The notes beneath the pieces are model-generated. The model worked only from the letters and a program-made list of their open reading frames with translations, searched no databases and was not told the origin of the DNA. From CAVSCD01 sp963726335 (lineage in GTDB: Bacteria > Acidobacteriota > Aminicenantia > Aminicenantales > UBA8522), in contig CAVSCD010000004.1 of the NCBI GenBank assembly GCA_963726335.1, forward strand, positions 695,104 to 759,103: a DNA stretch of 64,000 bases. Direction: 5' to 3'. Of this stretch, positions 28,650-37,571 are shown in pieces (position 1 is the stretch's first letter; every line of letters starts with the position of its first letter). The position numbers and the translations under genes are program-made.

Positions 28650-28678
28650 TTGAATCGGGAGCCGAAACCCCATAGAAT
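28650..28678 (+). promoter_or_regulatory. Promoter for the 28708-30149 gene pair
   Basis: TTGAAT (28650-28655), 17 bp, TAGAAT (28673-28678), followed by AGGAG 5 nt before the ATG at 28708. The rest of the 257-bp gap shows no gene. Confidence 0.5.
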
Positions 28679-28707
28679 AGACGGACCTCGAGAACAAAGG
28701 AGAAGCC

Positions 28708-29217
28708 ATGGCCGAGCCGCGTCCGAGCCCGTATATGCCCGCGCTGATCGGCGGCATTGCCGCCGGAGTGTTGAGCTCGGTCCCGCTCCTGAGCTGTTTT
28801 TGCTGCCTCTGGATCATCGGCGGGGCCATGCTGTCCGCGAACCTTTATGCCAAAAACTCTCCCGTGTCCCTGACCCCTGGCGACGGCGCCATCGTCGGCA
28901 TTTTTTGCGGCATCGCCGCGGCCGTCGCCGCGTCCTTCGTCAATCTCGCTTTTCAACCGGCGAACCGGGAGCTTGCCCGGAGGTTCGCCGACCAGATGTC
29001 GCAGATGTTCCCGAACGTGTCTCCGGAGTGGGATGCCGCTCTCCGGGGCTCGACACAGGGCGTGTCCCTGGCCATGTTCCTCTTCGGCGTGTTCGTGCAG
29101 GCCGTTGTCTTTGCCGTCCTGGGCGCCTTGGGCGGAGTGATCGGGGCATCGCTCTTCGGCAGAAAAACGACACCCCCTGTCCAGAGCGGGCCGGCCGCGC
29201 CGGGTATCGGCACATGA
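28708..29217 (+). CDS. Small integral membrane protein (unknown function)
   Basis: The 169-residue protein has four hydrophobic segments (about 10-38, 53-72, 111-145) and a CFCC cysteine cluster in the first hairpin. The internal Gly/Ala-rich repeats resemble DUF4199/DUF5518-type small membrane proteins, but I cannot assign a family firmly. It is preceded by AGGAG and shares an ATGA overlap with the lipid-kinase gene, so the two are co-translated. Confidence 0.65.
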   Translation: MAEPRPSPYMPALIGGIAAGVLSSVPLLSCFCCLWIIGGAMLSANLYAKNSPVSLTPGDGAIVGIFCGIAAAVAASFVNLAFQPANRELARRFADQMSQMFPNVSPEWDAALRGSTQGVSLAMFLFGVFVQAVVFAVLGALGGVIGASLFGRKTTPPVQSGPAAPGIGT

Positions 29218-30149
29218 AACGCCTGAAAACCCAGGTGATCATCAACCCCGAATCCAACCGGGGCCGGACGCGGGGCCGCTGGAAAGAGATCAAGGAAGCG
29301 CTCCTCAGCCACATCCGCGAGTTCCGGTACGAATTCACCGAGAAACCGCTTCAGGCCATCGAGATCTCGAGAGAGGCGGTCAGAAGCGGCCACGAGCTGA
29401 TCATCGGCGTGGGCGGCGACGGGACGATGAACGAGATCGCCAACGGGTTTTTCGAGGACCGCCGGATCATCAATCCCGACTCGGCTCTGGCGATCCTGCC
29501 TTCGGGCACGGGCTGCGACCTGACCAGGAGCCTGAGGATCCCGCCGCGGCTCAAAGACGCCCTCAGGGTCATCACCGAGGCCCCCTCCGCCGCCATGGAC
29601 GTGGGCCGGGTCAGCTTCCGGGAAAGCTCAGGCCGGGAAACGGAACGGCTCTTCCTGAACGTGTCGGATTTCGGGGTGGGAGGCGAGGTCGTCAAGCGCG
29701 TCAACGACCGGCGGCTTCAGAGGAAAGCGTCATCCTATGTCCGGTGCCTGGTTTCGGCGATGGCGAATTACCGCAGCCGGCGTATCAGTATCAGGGTCGA
29801 CGGCCGCGAGCTCCCCGAGGGCGAATATCTTATCGGCGCCATCGCCAACGGCCGGATCTTCGGCAAGGGGATGAAGATCGCACCTGAGGCCAGCCTCGAC
29901 GACGGCCTGCTCGACCTCGTCCTGGTCAAGAGCATGAAGTTTTTCGAGTTCTGCCGACACGGCTGGAAGATATTCCTGGGAACACATCTGTCCCATCCGA
30001 AGATCTCGCTCGTCCGGGGCCGGAAGTTCGAGGCCCTGGCCGTCGACCAAGGCGAGGTGCTCCTCGAGCTCGACGGAGAACAACTGGGCAGCCTGCCGGC
30101 GAAATTCGAGATCCTCCCCCGCGCCCTCCAGGTCAAGGGGTACCTCTAG
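29214..30149 (+). CDS. Diacylglycerol kinase / sphingosine kinase-family lipid kinase
   Basis: Start ATG at 29214 overlaps the stop of the preceding gene (ATGA). The 311-residue protein has the DAGK catalytic motif GGDGTMNEIANG (about residues 65-76), an LPSGTGCDLTRSL segment and the C-terminal beta-domain ending in LELDGE. Such YegS/DgkB-like soluble kinases phosphorylate diacylglycerol or related lipids at the inner membrane face. Its substrate is not fixed by sequence. Confidence 0.85.
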   Translation: MKRLKTQVIINPESNRGRTRGRWKEIKEALLSHIREFRYEFTEKPLQAIEISREAVRSGHELIIGVGGDGTMNEIANGFFEDRRIINPDSALAILPSGTGCDLTRSLRIPPRLKDALRVITEAPSAAMDVGRVSFRESSGRETERLFLNVSDFGVGGEVVKRVNDRRLQRKASSYVRCLVSAMANYRSRRISIRVDGRELPEGEYLIGAIANGRIFGKGMKIAPEASLDDGLLDLVLVKSMKFFEFCRHGWKIFLGTHLSHPKISLVRGRKFEALAVDQGEVLLELDGEQLGSLPAKFEILPRALQVKGYL

Positions 30150-30350
30150 TGGCGCGTCTCGAAATGAGCTTGGCTTTGTCTTATGATCTCGGAGGACGCG
30201 CCACCGCGGGGGAGTTTGAGGGGGACGGCGCCGTTCCCCTCAGGGGGTCAGCGCAGTGAAACGAAGCGCCGAGGGGGGAGCTTGACTCCCCCCTGGAAGT
30301 GTCCCGTGCCAGATGAGGACTTGGGAAAGGAATTTATGAGACGGGACACT
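30149..30350. repeat. Cluster of four inverted repeats between convergent genes
   Basis: Four separate dyads fill this 200-bp gap: GTGGCGCGTC (30149-30158) with 30195-30204; a 24-nt near-palindrome at 30218-30241 (12-bp arms, one G-T pair); AGGGGGGAG (30272-30280) with 30286-30294 around a CTTGA loop; and AGTGTCCCGT (30298-30307) with 30341-30350. The third resembles a terminator stem without T-tract, and could serve both convergent genes. The fourth looks like terminal repeats of a 53-bp insertion remnant. Confidence 0.55.
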
Positions 30351-30363
30351 AGGCTGGACCGGC

Positions 30364-30945
30364 TCAGTTCCGGCCGGATTTGGAATTCACCCGATAGTAG
30401 GGATCGTTGGTCAGAACCACCCGGCCGTCGGCCGTCCTGAACTTTAAAATCGACGGACCCATGGGGATCGTCATTTTCGGGTAGTCGGCCATGACCCGCC
30501 GGATGTATTCGCGCGTCTCGGCATACGGCGGGACCCCGCCGAATTTCGAGATGGCGTTCTGGCCGGCGTTGTAGGCGGCCAGGACGAATTTGGTGTCATT
30601 GTCAAAAAGCTTGCACAGGTCTTTGAGATACTTGACGCCGCCCATGATGTTGTCTTCGGGGTCGAACCTGTCCCGAACGCCGTACTGGGTCGCCGTATCG
30701 GGCATCAGCTGCATCAGCCCGGCCGCGCCCTTGGGGGAAACGGCCCGGCAGTCGTAAGCCGATTCGGCTTTAATGATCGAGTGGACGAGGTCCGCGGGGA
30801 CCTTGTATTTCTGAGCATAGCTCTTGACGATCGGGTCGTAGAGCTTCTTGGCTTCCTCCCGCCCGGCCGCCCAGCCCGCGGGCCGGACGGAGCAAAAGAC
30901 CGCGATCGCGGCTCCGGCCAGCACAATTTTCTTCAATCGGGTCAT
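30364..30945 (-). CDS. Lytic transglycosylase (SLT family)
   Basis: The start at 30945 gives a 193-residue protein with a signal peptide (residues 4-27). The SLT goose-lysozyme-like domain carries the catalytic Glu in IIKAESAYD, followed by SPKGAAGLMQLMP and the AAYNAGQNAI motif, all intact. It cleaves peptidoglycan glycan strands to anhydromuropeptides in the periplasm. A C-terminal tail with a DGRVVLTNDP segment resembles an added DUF4124-like strand. It is convergent with the lipid-kinase gene and 80 bp after alaS's end on the same strand. Confidence 0.88.
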   Translation of the reverse strand: MTRLKKIVLAGAAIAVFCSVRPAGWAAGREEAKKLYDPIVKSYAQKYKVPADLVHSIIKAESAYDCRAVSPKGAAGLMQLMPDTATQYGVRDRFDPEDNIMGGVKYLKDLCKLFDNDTKFVLAAYNAGQNAISKFGGVPPYAETREYIRRVMADYPKMTIPMGPSILKFRTADGRVVLTNDPYYRVNSKSGRN

Positions 30946-31025
30946 ATCCGGGAACCTAGTCACCTGTCCGCAAACCATTCTGCTTGAAATCCGATAGCGA
31001 TGACAATCACCTTTTCGGGTGATTT

Positions 31026-33665
31026 TTAGGACATCCGCTCAACGACAGAATAGCTCTTTTCCAGGGCTTCATCAAGCCGGTCGGCCTGTTTTCCCCCCGC
31101 CTGGGCGAAGTCGGGCCGCCCTCCCCCGCCCCCCCCGATCAGGGGCGCAAGCTCCCGGATGAGGCTGTCGGCCCGGAGCCGCGGAGCGAGGTCCGCGGTC
31201 ACGGAGGCCACGATCAGCGCCTTCCCGTCAGGGCCCACGCTCCCGAGAACGACCACTCCCGAACCCATCTTCTGCTTCAGGGAGTCCGCCGCGTTCCGCA
31301 ACTCCTCCATGGTCAGCCGCTCGAGGCGCCGGACCAGGACGGCCACCCCGTTCACCGCGCGGCTGCGCTCCGCGCCGGACCGGGTCTCCAGCCCGGCTAA
31401 CTTTTGCCTGAGGCCCTTGATCTCTTTTTCCGCGTCCGCCAGCTGGGTCTTGAGCTTTTCGACGTGCTGCGGGATCTCTTTTCTCGGACTGGCCAGCAGT
31501 CCCTGGATGTCCGAAAGGATGTCCTCCGTCTCCTGGGCATGTCTGAGCGCCTCTTCTCCCGTGACGGCCTCGATCCGGCGCATGCCGGCCGCGATGCTGG
31601 ATTCGGAGATAATCCTGAACAGCCCGATCTCTCCCGTCGCCCGCACGTGGACGCCGCCGCAGAGCTCTTTGCTGAACTCGCCGACCACCACCATCCGGAC
31701 CCTCTCGCCGTACTTCTCCTCGAAGATCGCCATGGCCCCCTCGCGGATGCCCTCCTCGAGGGACATGACGCGGGTGTCGACGCGCAGGTTCTCCCGGATC
31801 TTGCCGTTCACCAGGCCTTCGATCTTGCGCATCTCCTCGCGTCCGAGGGGCGAGAAATGGGTGAAGTCGAACCTCAGCCGCTCCGCCGACACCAGCGACC
31901 CGGACTGCTTGACGTGATCGCCGAGGGTCTGGCGCAGGGCGGCGTGAAGAAGATGGGTCGCCGTGTGGTTGCCCGCGACGGCCCGCCGGCGCTCCGGTTC
32001 CACGGCCGCCTCGACGCGGTCGCCGACGCGGAGCTCGCCGAGCGTGGCCTCGACGTCGTGGGCGATCAGCTCGGGAACGGGATAAAAAGCGCTCCGGACG
32101 GTCCCGGAAAACCGGGCCGACCGGAGGCGGCCCGAATCCCCGACCTGGCCCCCGGCCTCGGCGTAAAAAGGCGTCACGTCGAGAACGACCGTCCCTGTCT
32201 CGCCGGCGGCCAGGGACGGCGCGGGCAGGCGGTCCTTGATAATGGCCAGGACCTCCGCCCCTTCCACCCGGTCGGTTTCGTAGCCTTTGTAGACGGCCCG
32301 GAATTTCTGGAGCCCTTCGAAGACTTTCTTTTCGGCGAGCTGCGCCTCCCCCTTCCACGACGCCCGGGCCCGCTCCTTCTGCTTGTCGAGCTCGCTCTGA
32401 AAACCGGACTCGTCGACCTCCAGGCCGTGCTCCCGGGCCAGCTCCATCGATAGGTCCAGGGGAAAGCCGAACGTGTCATACAGCTTGAAGAGCCCCGGCC
32501 CGGCGAGTCTGGGCTTCCCCGACTGCCTGGCTTCCTCGACGAACTCCTGGAAATAGCGGAGCCCGGAGGACAGGGTCGCGGCGAACCGCTCCTCTTCGGA
32601 CAGACACAGCCGGGAGATGTAGTCGATCGAATCCAAGAGCTCGGGGTAGGCGGACTTCATGTTGTCCGCGACCAGGCCGACGAGCTGATGGAGGAAGGGC
32701 TTGTCGATCCCCAGGGCGTTGCCGTGACGGAAGGCGCGGCGGATGAGCCTTCGCAGCACATACCCCCGGCCGTCGTTCGAGGGCATGATCCCGTCGCCGA
32801 TGAGGAAGGTCACGGCCCGGACGTGGTCCGCGATGATCCGGACCGACGTGTCGCCCGGCTCTCGCTCAGGATATTCCCGGCCGGCGAGGTCGGAGATCCG
32901 GTCGATCAGGGGCACGAACAGGTCGGTGTCGAAGTTGGTCCGTTTCTGCTGCAGCGCCGCGGCCGCCCGCTCCAGCCCCATCCCTGTATCGATCGAGGGC
33001 GATGGCAGGGGGTTGAGACGCCCGCTGCCGTCCTGGAAATACTGCATGAAGACGAGGTTCCAAAGCTCGACGAAACGGTCGCTCCCCTTTTCGATAAGCG
33101 TGTACGGGTCGCCCTCTTCGAGGTCGGGAACGCTGTCGTAGTGGAGCTCGGAGCACGGGCCGCAGGGGCCCGTGTCGCCCATCGCCCAGAAATTGTCCTT
33201 CTTCCCGTAGCGGAAGATCCGGCCCTGGGGAACGCCGATGTCCTCGCTCCAGATGCGGAAGGCCTCGTCGTCCTCCTCATAGATCGTGGCATAGAGCCTG
33301 TCCTGGGGCAACCGGAAAACGTCCGTGACGAGCTCCCAGGCGAACCCGATCGCCTCCCGCTTGAAGTAGTCCCCGAAGGAGAAGTTCCCCAGCATCTCGA
33401 AAAAGGTGTGGTGTTTCGACGTCCGGCCGACCTGTTCGAGATCGTTGTGCTTGCCGGAGACCCTCAGGCACTTCTGGACCGTGGCCGCTCTCTTGTAGCT
33501 CCGCCGCTCCAGGCCGAGGAAGATGTTCTTGAACTGGTTCATCCCGGCGTTGGTGAACAGGATGGTGGGATCATCCTTGGGCAAGAGCGGCGAGCTGGAG
33601 ACGACCTTGTGGCCGCGCCGGGAAAAGAAGCCGAGGAAGGCTTCCCGGATGTCCTGGGCGTTCAT
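31026..33665 (-). CDS. alaS: Alanyl-tRNA synthetase
   Basis: The ATG at 33665 overlaps the pilT stop (TGATG) and gives 879 residues, normal for AlaRS; a 93-residue in-frame upstream extension is an artefact of pilT. The catalytic domain has HHTFFEMLGNFSFGDYFK. The editing domain has HTATHLLH and CGGVHVRATGEIG zinc-binding motifs. A coiled-coil linker and a C-terminal DHHA1-like domain with GGGGGGRPDFAQAGG follow. It charges tRNA-Ala and edits Ser and Gly. It closes the ilvE-pilT-alaS run. Confidence 0.97.
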   Translation of the reverse strand: MNAQDIREAFLGFFSRRGHKVVSSSPLLPKDDPTILFTNAGMNQFKNIFLGLERRSYKRAATVQKCLRVSGKHNDLEQVGRTSKHHTFFEMLGNFSFGDYFKREAIGFAWELVTDVFRLPQDRLYATIYEEDDEAFRIWSEDIGVPQGRIFRYGKKDNFWAMGDTGPCGPCSELHYDSVPDLEEGDPYTLIEKGSDRFVELWNLVFMQYFQDGSGRLNPLPSPSIDTGMGLERAAAALQQKRTNFDTDLFVPLIDRISDLAGREYPEREPGDTSVRIIADHVRAVTFLIGDGIMPSNDGRGYVLRRLIRRAFRHGNALGIDKPFLHQLVGLVADNMKSAYPELLDSIDYISRLCLSEEERFAATLSSGLRYFQEFVEEARQSGKPRLAGPGLFKLYDTFGFPLDLSMELAREHGLEVDESGFQSELDKQKERARASWKGEAQLAEKKVFEGLQKFRAVYKGYETDRVEGAEVLAIIKDRLPAPSLAAGETGTVVLDVTPFYAEAGGQVGDSGRLRSARFSGTVRSAFYPVPELIAHDVEATLGELRVGDRVEAAVEPERRRAVAGNHTATHLLHAALRQTLGDHVKQSGSLVSAERLRFDFTHFSPLGREEMRKIEGLVNGKIRENLRVDTRVMSLEEGIREGAMAIFEEKYGERVRMVVVGEFSKELCGGVHVRATGEIGLFRIISESSIAAGMRRIEAVTGEEALRHAQETEDILSDIQGLLASPRKEIPQHVEKLKTQLADAEKEIKGLRQKLAGLETRSGAERSRAVNGVAVLVRRLERLTMEELRNAADSLKQKMGSGVVVLGSVGPDGKALIVASVTADLAPRLRADSLIRELAPLIGGGGGGRPDFAQAGGKQADRLDEALEKSYSVVERMS

Positions 33666-34822
33666 CAGCTCTCGTCTTCGCCCTTCCCCTCGCCTTCCCG
33701 GTCCACCTTGCTCATCGTCTTCTCCATCTCCTCGAGGGCCATGTCCAGCGTCGACTGGATGCCCATCACGCGCAGCTTGAAGTTGTCGGGGTTGGTCGAA
33801 TACCGGAGCCCCTGCTCGAAGGAGATGTAGCCATCGCGATAGAGCTGGAAGATCGACTGGTCGAAGGTCTGCATCCCGTATTGGGAAACGCCGGCGGTGA
33901 TGGCGTCGCGGATCAAGCCCGTTTTTTCCTTTTCCTGGATGCACTCGGCGATATACGGCGTGCTGATCATGACCTCGACGGCAGGGACGCGGCCCTGGCC
34001 GTCCATCCGCGGGATCAGCCGCTGGGAGATGACGGCCTTGAGGATGCTGCCGAGCTGCAGGCGGACCTGCCGCTGGTGGTGCGGCGCGAACACGGAAACC
34101 ATGCGGTTGATGCTCTCGGGGGCGTCCAGCGTGTGGAGGGTGCTGAACACAAGGTGACCGGTCTCGGCGGCCAGGATGGCCGTCTCGACCGTGTCCAGGT
34201 CGCGCATTTCGCCCACCAGGATGACATCCGGGTCCTCGCGGAGGGTCGCCCGCAACCCTCTGGAGAAGCTCGTGACATCCATCCCCACCTCTCTCTGGCA
34301 GACGGTGCTTTTCTTATCCTTGTGCAGATACTCGATCGGGTCCTCGATGGTGATGATGTTCTCCCGGCGGTTGGTATTGATGTGGTCGATCATGGCAGCC
34401 AGGGTGGTCGTCTTGCCGCTGCCGGTCGTTCCGGTGCACAGGACCAGCCCGCGCTGGTACAGGGCGATCTTCTCCAGGACTTCGGGAAGAAGCAGCTGGC
34501 GGATGGACTTGATTTCCAGGGGAATGATCCTCAGCGCGATGGCCACCGAGCCCCGCTGCATGTAGATGCTCCCTCGGAAGCGCCCGAACCCGGGGAGACT
34601 GTAGGCCAAGTCGATATCGAAATCCTCCTTCAGCCGGGTTTTCTGGAAGTCGGACATCAGCTGCTCGCCCAGCTCCTGGGTGTCATTGGAGCTCAGCCGG
34701 GGAAACGATGTCAGCGGGACCAGACTGCCGTGGACCCGGATGATGGGATGGTTGCCGGCCTTGAGGTGAAGGTCGGAAGCATCCCTCTCGATCGCGATCT
34801 TCAAGAGTTCATCGATGTCCAT
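33665..34822 (-). CDS. pilT: PilT-like type IV pilus retraction ATPase
   Basis: The ATG at 34822 was preferred over a TTG two codons earlier because GAGG lies 6 nt upstream. In 385 residues it has the N-terminal PAS-like domain (DASDLHLKAG), Walker A GTTGSGKTTT, the Asp box and His box (STLHTLDAPESINRM), and AIRNLIRE-like sequence seen here as LIRDAITAG. Loss of the strict AIRNLIRE wording suggests PilT or PilT2/PilU type. No other pilus gene is in the window. The last 30 residues are acidic. Confidence 0.88.
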   Translation of the reverse strand: MDIDELLKIAIERDASDLHLKAGNHPIIRVHGSLVPLTSFPRLSSNDTQELGEQLMSDFQKTRLKEDFDIDLAYSLPGFGRFRGSIYMQRGSVAIALRIIPLEIKSIRQLLLPEVLEKIALYQRGLVLCTGTTGSGKTTTLAAMIDHINTNRRENIITIEDPIEYLHKDKKSTVCQREVGMDVTSFSRGLRATLREDPDVILVGEMRDLDTVETAILAAETGHLVFSTLHTLDAPESINRMVSVFAPHHQRQVRLQLGSILKAVISQRLIPRMDGQGRVPAVEVMISTPYIAECIQEKEKTGLIRDAITAGVSQYGMQTFDQSIFQLYRDGYISFEQGLRYSTNPDNFKLRVMGIQSTLDMALEEMEKTMSKVDREGEGKGEDES

Positions 34823-34842
34823 GCTCAACCTCGCTCGCCGTT

Positions 34843-35766
34843 TTAGAGATAAGTCAGCCAGCGGAAGGTGTCCTCCCGCTCGCCGTTGATATAGGCGAAG
34901 AACGCGTCCTGCAGCTTCTGGACGACGGGCCCCCTCCGGCCGGAGCCGATGATGATCTTGTCAACGGACCGGATGGGGGTGACCTCGGCGGCCGAGCCCG
35001 TGAAAAAGACCTCGTCGGCGACGTAGAGCATTTCCCGCGGGATCGTTTCCTCGACGATCTTCAGACCCAGCTCGCGGCTCAACGTGATGACCGAATCGCG
35101 GGTGATCCCCGGAAGAACTGAGGATGACAGGGGCGGGGTATAGATCGCGCCGTTCTGGACGAGGAAGATGTTCTCGCCGCTCCCCTCGCTGATGTGCCCC
35201 CGGACGTTGAGGGCGATGCCCTCGGCGTAGCCGTCCAGGATAGCCTCCATCTTGATGAGCTGGGAGTTCATGTAGTTGGCGCCCGCTTTGGCCAGGGCCG
35301 GGAACGTGTTCGGCGCCATCCGCCACCACGAGGAGACGCAGACGTCGACGCCGCCGGCCAGCGCGTCGTCTCCCAGGTACTGGCCCCACTGCCAGACCAG
35401 GATGGCGCAGTCCACGGGGTTCGGGAACGGGTCCACGCCGAGCGTGCGGTAACCGCGGTAGACGATGGGCCGGACATAGCAGGACGCCAGTCCGTTGGCA
35501 TTGATCGTCTCGATGACGGCCGCGTTGAACTCGTCCATGGTGAACGGGATGTCCATGCGGTACATTTTGCAGGAATTGAACAGGCGCTTGGTATGCGCCT
35601 CCAGCCGGAAGACCGCCGACCCCTTGGGCGTATCGTAGACCCGGAAACCCTCGAAGAGGGAGCTCCCGTAGTGGATAACGTGGGAGGCGATGTGGATATT
35701 GGCCTCGTTCCAGGGAACGAGACGGCCGTTCATCCAGACTTTCGCTTTGTCATCGAAAGGGCTCAT
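34843..35766 (-). CDS. ilvE: Branched-chain amino acid aminotransferase
   Basis: The 307-residue class IV PLP aminotransferase has the BCAT sequence order: HYGSSLFEGFRVY, RLFNSCKMYRMDIPF, the PLP Lys in NYMNSQLIKMEAI, and EGSGENIFLV and PGITRDSVITL motifs. It transfers amino groups to form Leu, Ile and Val. The promoter at 35830-35858 gives an 80-nt leader. It begins the run ilvE-pilT-alaS, a mixed housekeeping set with no evident shared pathway. Confidence 0.93.
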   Translation of the reverse strand: MSPFDDKAKVWMNGRLVPWNEANIHIASHVIHYGSSLFEGFRVYDTPKGSAVFRLEAHTKRLFNSCKMYRMDIPFTMDEFNAAVIETINANGLASCYVRPIVYRGYRTLGVDPFPNPVDCAILVWQWGQYLGDDALAGGVDVCVSSWWRMAPNTFPALAKAGANYMNSQLIKMEAILDGYAEGIALNVRGHISEGSGENIFLVQNGAIYTPPLSSSVLPGITRDSVITLSRELGLKIVEETIPREMLYVADEVFFTGSAAEVTPIRSVDKIIIGSGRRGPVVQKLQDAFFAYINGEREDTFRWLTYL

Positions 35767-35829
35767 GCTCGGCTCCTCGATAAAGTGGACGGGAAGACGC
35801 CTCGCTTTTGCAGACGCATGTGAATGGGC

Positions 35830-35858
35830 ATGTTATCGAAATCAGCACCCCAAGTCAA
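35830..35858 (-). promoter_or_regulatory. Promoter of ilvE-pilT-alaS
   Basis: Minus strand: TTGACT (35853-35858), 17 bp, TAACAT (35830-35835). It sits just after the kinase stop codon, separating this run from the heat-shock operon. Confidence 0.5.
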
Positions 35859-35877
35859 CCCGGCCCGTCCCCTGCCA

Positions 35878-36816
35878 TCAGGCCGTCTCACCGCAGTGAG
35901 GACAGGTCCTGGACTTCATGGGCAGCGGCCGCCGGCAGTTCCAGCAGAGCTCTTTTTTCGACTGGTCCCGGGCCCGGATCCGGCTCATCATGTCGGCGAT
36001 CTCCGGGAGCTTTTCGTCACGCTTCCTCAGCGTGCCGAGCGCGTGGATGAGATCCGCCGGCTTGCGGTAGCGGTCCTCGACCTTCGAGGCCAGACAGGTC
36101 ATGATAATTTCGTCGATTTCGCGGGGGATTTTTGAATTTCTCAGACGGGGCGGCGTGATCTTGCCCTGTTGCGCCTTCTCCAGGATCTTGAACGGGTCGG
36201 GGTCGAAGATGGGGGGACGGCCGGTGATCAGCTCGTAAAAAATGCAGCCGAGGGAGTAGATGTCCGACTGATAGCTGGCTTTGCCGAGAAACTGCTCGGG
36301 CGCCATATACGGGGGGCTGCCGATGCGGGTTGAGGCGTAAGGGACGGTGTTCAGCCAGGCGGACGTCCCGAAATCCGTGATTTTGGCCGTTCCCTCCTCG
36401 GAAACGATGATATTGGAGGGCCGCAGGTCGCGGTGAATGATCTTGTTGTTATGGGCGTGTTCGACGCCCTGGGAGATCTGCCGGAGAAAATCCACCGCCT
36501 GGGTCCAATCCAGCGTCCCCTCCTTTTCCAGGACCTTCTCCAGGGTTTTGCCCTTGACATACTCCATGACCATGAAGAAGATCCGGTTCTCTTTTTCGGC
36601 GGCGATCATCCGGACGATGTTGGGATGGTTCAGGGCCGCCTGGAGGCGCGGCTCCTTCAGGAGCTTGTAAAGCTCAGCGGACTGCTTGTGCGGAACCTTG
36701 ATGGCCACCTTGATGTCCAGCCAGGTATCCCGCGCCAGGTAGACGGACCCGAACCCGCCGCTGCCCAGAGACCGGATGATCTCGTATTTTCCGACCTTCT
36801 GGCCCTGCAGGAACAC
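35878..36816 (-). CDS. Serine/threonine protein kinase with C-terminal zinc ribbon
   Basis: The GTG start has GGAG 8 nt upstream and follows the rsmE stop by one base. In 312 residues the kinase core is complete: glycine loop GSGGFGSV (18-25), ATP-binding Lys40, HRD at 128-130 and DFG at 148-150, with APE in YMAPEQF. The catalytic loop reads HRDLRPSN, so Arg replaces the usual Lys132. The C-terminus (about 288-312) has CWNC and CPHC pairs, a zinc ribbon instead of the PASTA or transmembrane part of many bacterial kinases, so it is soluble. It lies at the end of the heat-shock operon. Confidence 0.85.
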   Translation of the reverse strand: MFLQGQKVGKYEIIRSLGSGGFGSVYLARDTWLDIKVAIKVPHKQSAELYKLLKEPRLQAALNHPNIVRMIAAEKENRIFFMVMEYVKGKTLEKVLEKEGTLDWTQAVDFLRQISQGVEHAHNNKIIHRDLRPSNIIVSEEGTAKITDFGTSAWLNTVPYASTRIGSPPYMAPEQFLGKASYQSDIYSLGCIFYELITGRPPIFDPDPFKILEKAQQGKITPPRLRNSKIPREIDEIIMTCLASKVEDRYRKPADLIHALGTLRKRDEKLPEIADMMSRIRARDQSKKELCWNCRRPLPMKSRTCPHCGETA

Positions 36817-36817
36817 T

Positions 36818-37563
36818 TCAGCGTCTCCAAAAATGGGAGATCATGGCCAGCGCGGCGAGGGCCGCCGTCTCCGACCGCAGCGGCTGTTTTCCCAGGCTGA
36901 CCGGCTCGAAACCCGCGGTCCGGCTCTCGGCCACCTCCTCTTTCGTCCATCCCCCCTCCGGGCCGACGGCAAGGAGGATGACCGGGATCGCGGCGCCGGC
37001 CGTCTTGCCGGGCTCGAGCTTGAGGATTTCCCTGAGGGGCGTCCCCCCTCTTCCGTCAGGATGAGCTTCCGCGTTCCCGGGCGGCCGTCCAGGAAAGCGC
37101 GGAACGTCAGCGGCTCCTCGACCTCGGGCAGCGACGTCCGGCGGCTCTGCTTCGCCGCTTCCCGGCTGATCTTCCGCCACCTCTCGACCCGCCGGCCCTC
37201 AGCGCCGGCGACCTTGACGATCGCCCGGGCCGCGGCGAGGGGGATGATCACATCGACCCCGAGCTCGGTGGCTTTTTGAATGATCCAATCCATCTTCTTC
37301 GATTTGAGAAGGGCCTGTCCCAAGGTGATGCGGACCGGAGTCTCATCGGCGGTCGTCCAAACGAGGATCTTGAGGAGAGTCTGCGATTCCCCCGCTTCGA
37401 GGACCTCGGCTTCGTAAGAATTCGCGGCGTCATCGACCAGCCAGACCCGCCGGCCGGGTCTGACGCGGAGGACCTTGCTGAGATGGTGGTGCTCGCCGCC
37501 TTCGAGCCGGGCGAAAGGAAAACGGATGTTTTTTCGCTCGACCAGAAAACGCGTCGCTGTCAA
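36818..37563 (-). CDS. rsmE: 16S rRNA (uridine1498-N3)-methyltransferase RsmE, frameshifted
   Basis: The gene starts at a TTG (37563) with AGGGAG just upstream, 9 bp after dnaJ. The N-terminal part reads TATRFLVERKNIRFPFARLE and continues to RKLILTEEGG. The frame then breaks in a run of six G on the minus strand (about 37043-37048); one more G would join it to TPLREILK and on to the SPOUT knot GPEGGWTKEE and SLGKQPLRSETAALAAL. All catalytic-fold motifs are present over the two frames. The break is either a homopolymer sequencing error or a recent mutation. Linkage of rsmE to dnaJ is common. Confidence 0.85.
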
Positions 37564-37571
37564 GGCGCTCC

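Noticed and set aside
33666..33944. N-terminal 93-residue extension of alaS
   Set aside because: It runs antiparallel in sense to nothing known and lies inside pilT in another frame; the ATG at 33665 gives the normal AlaRS start.
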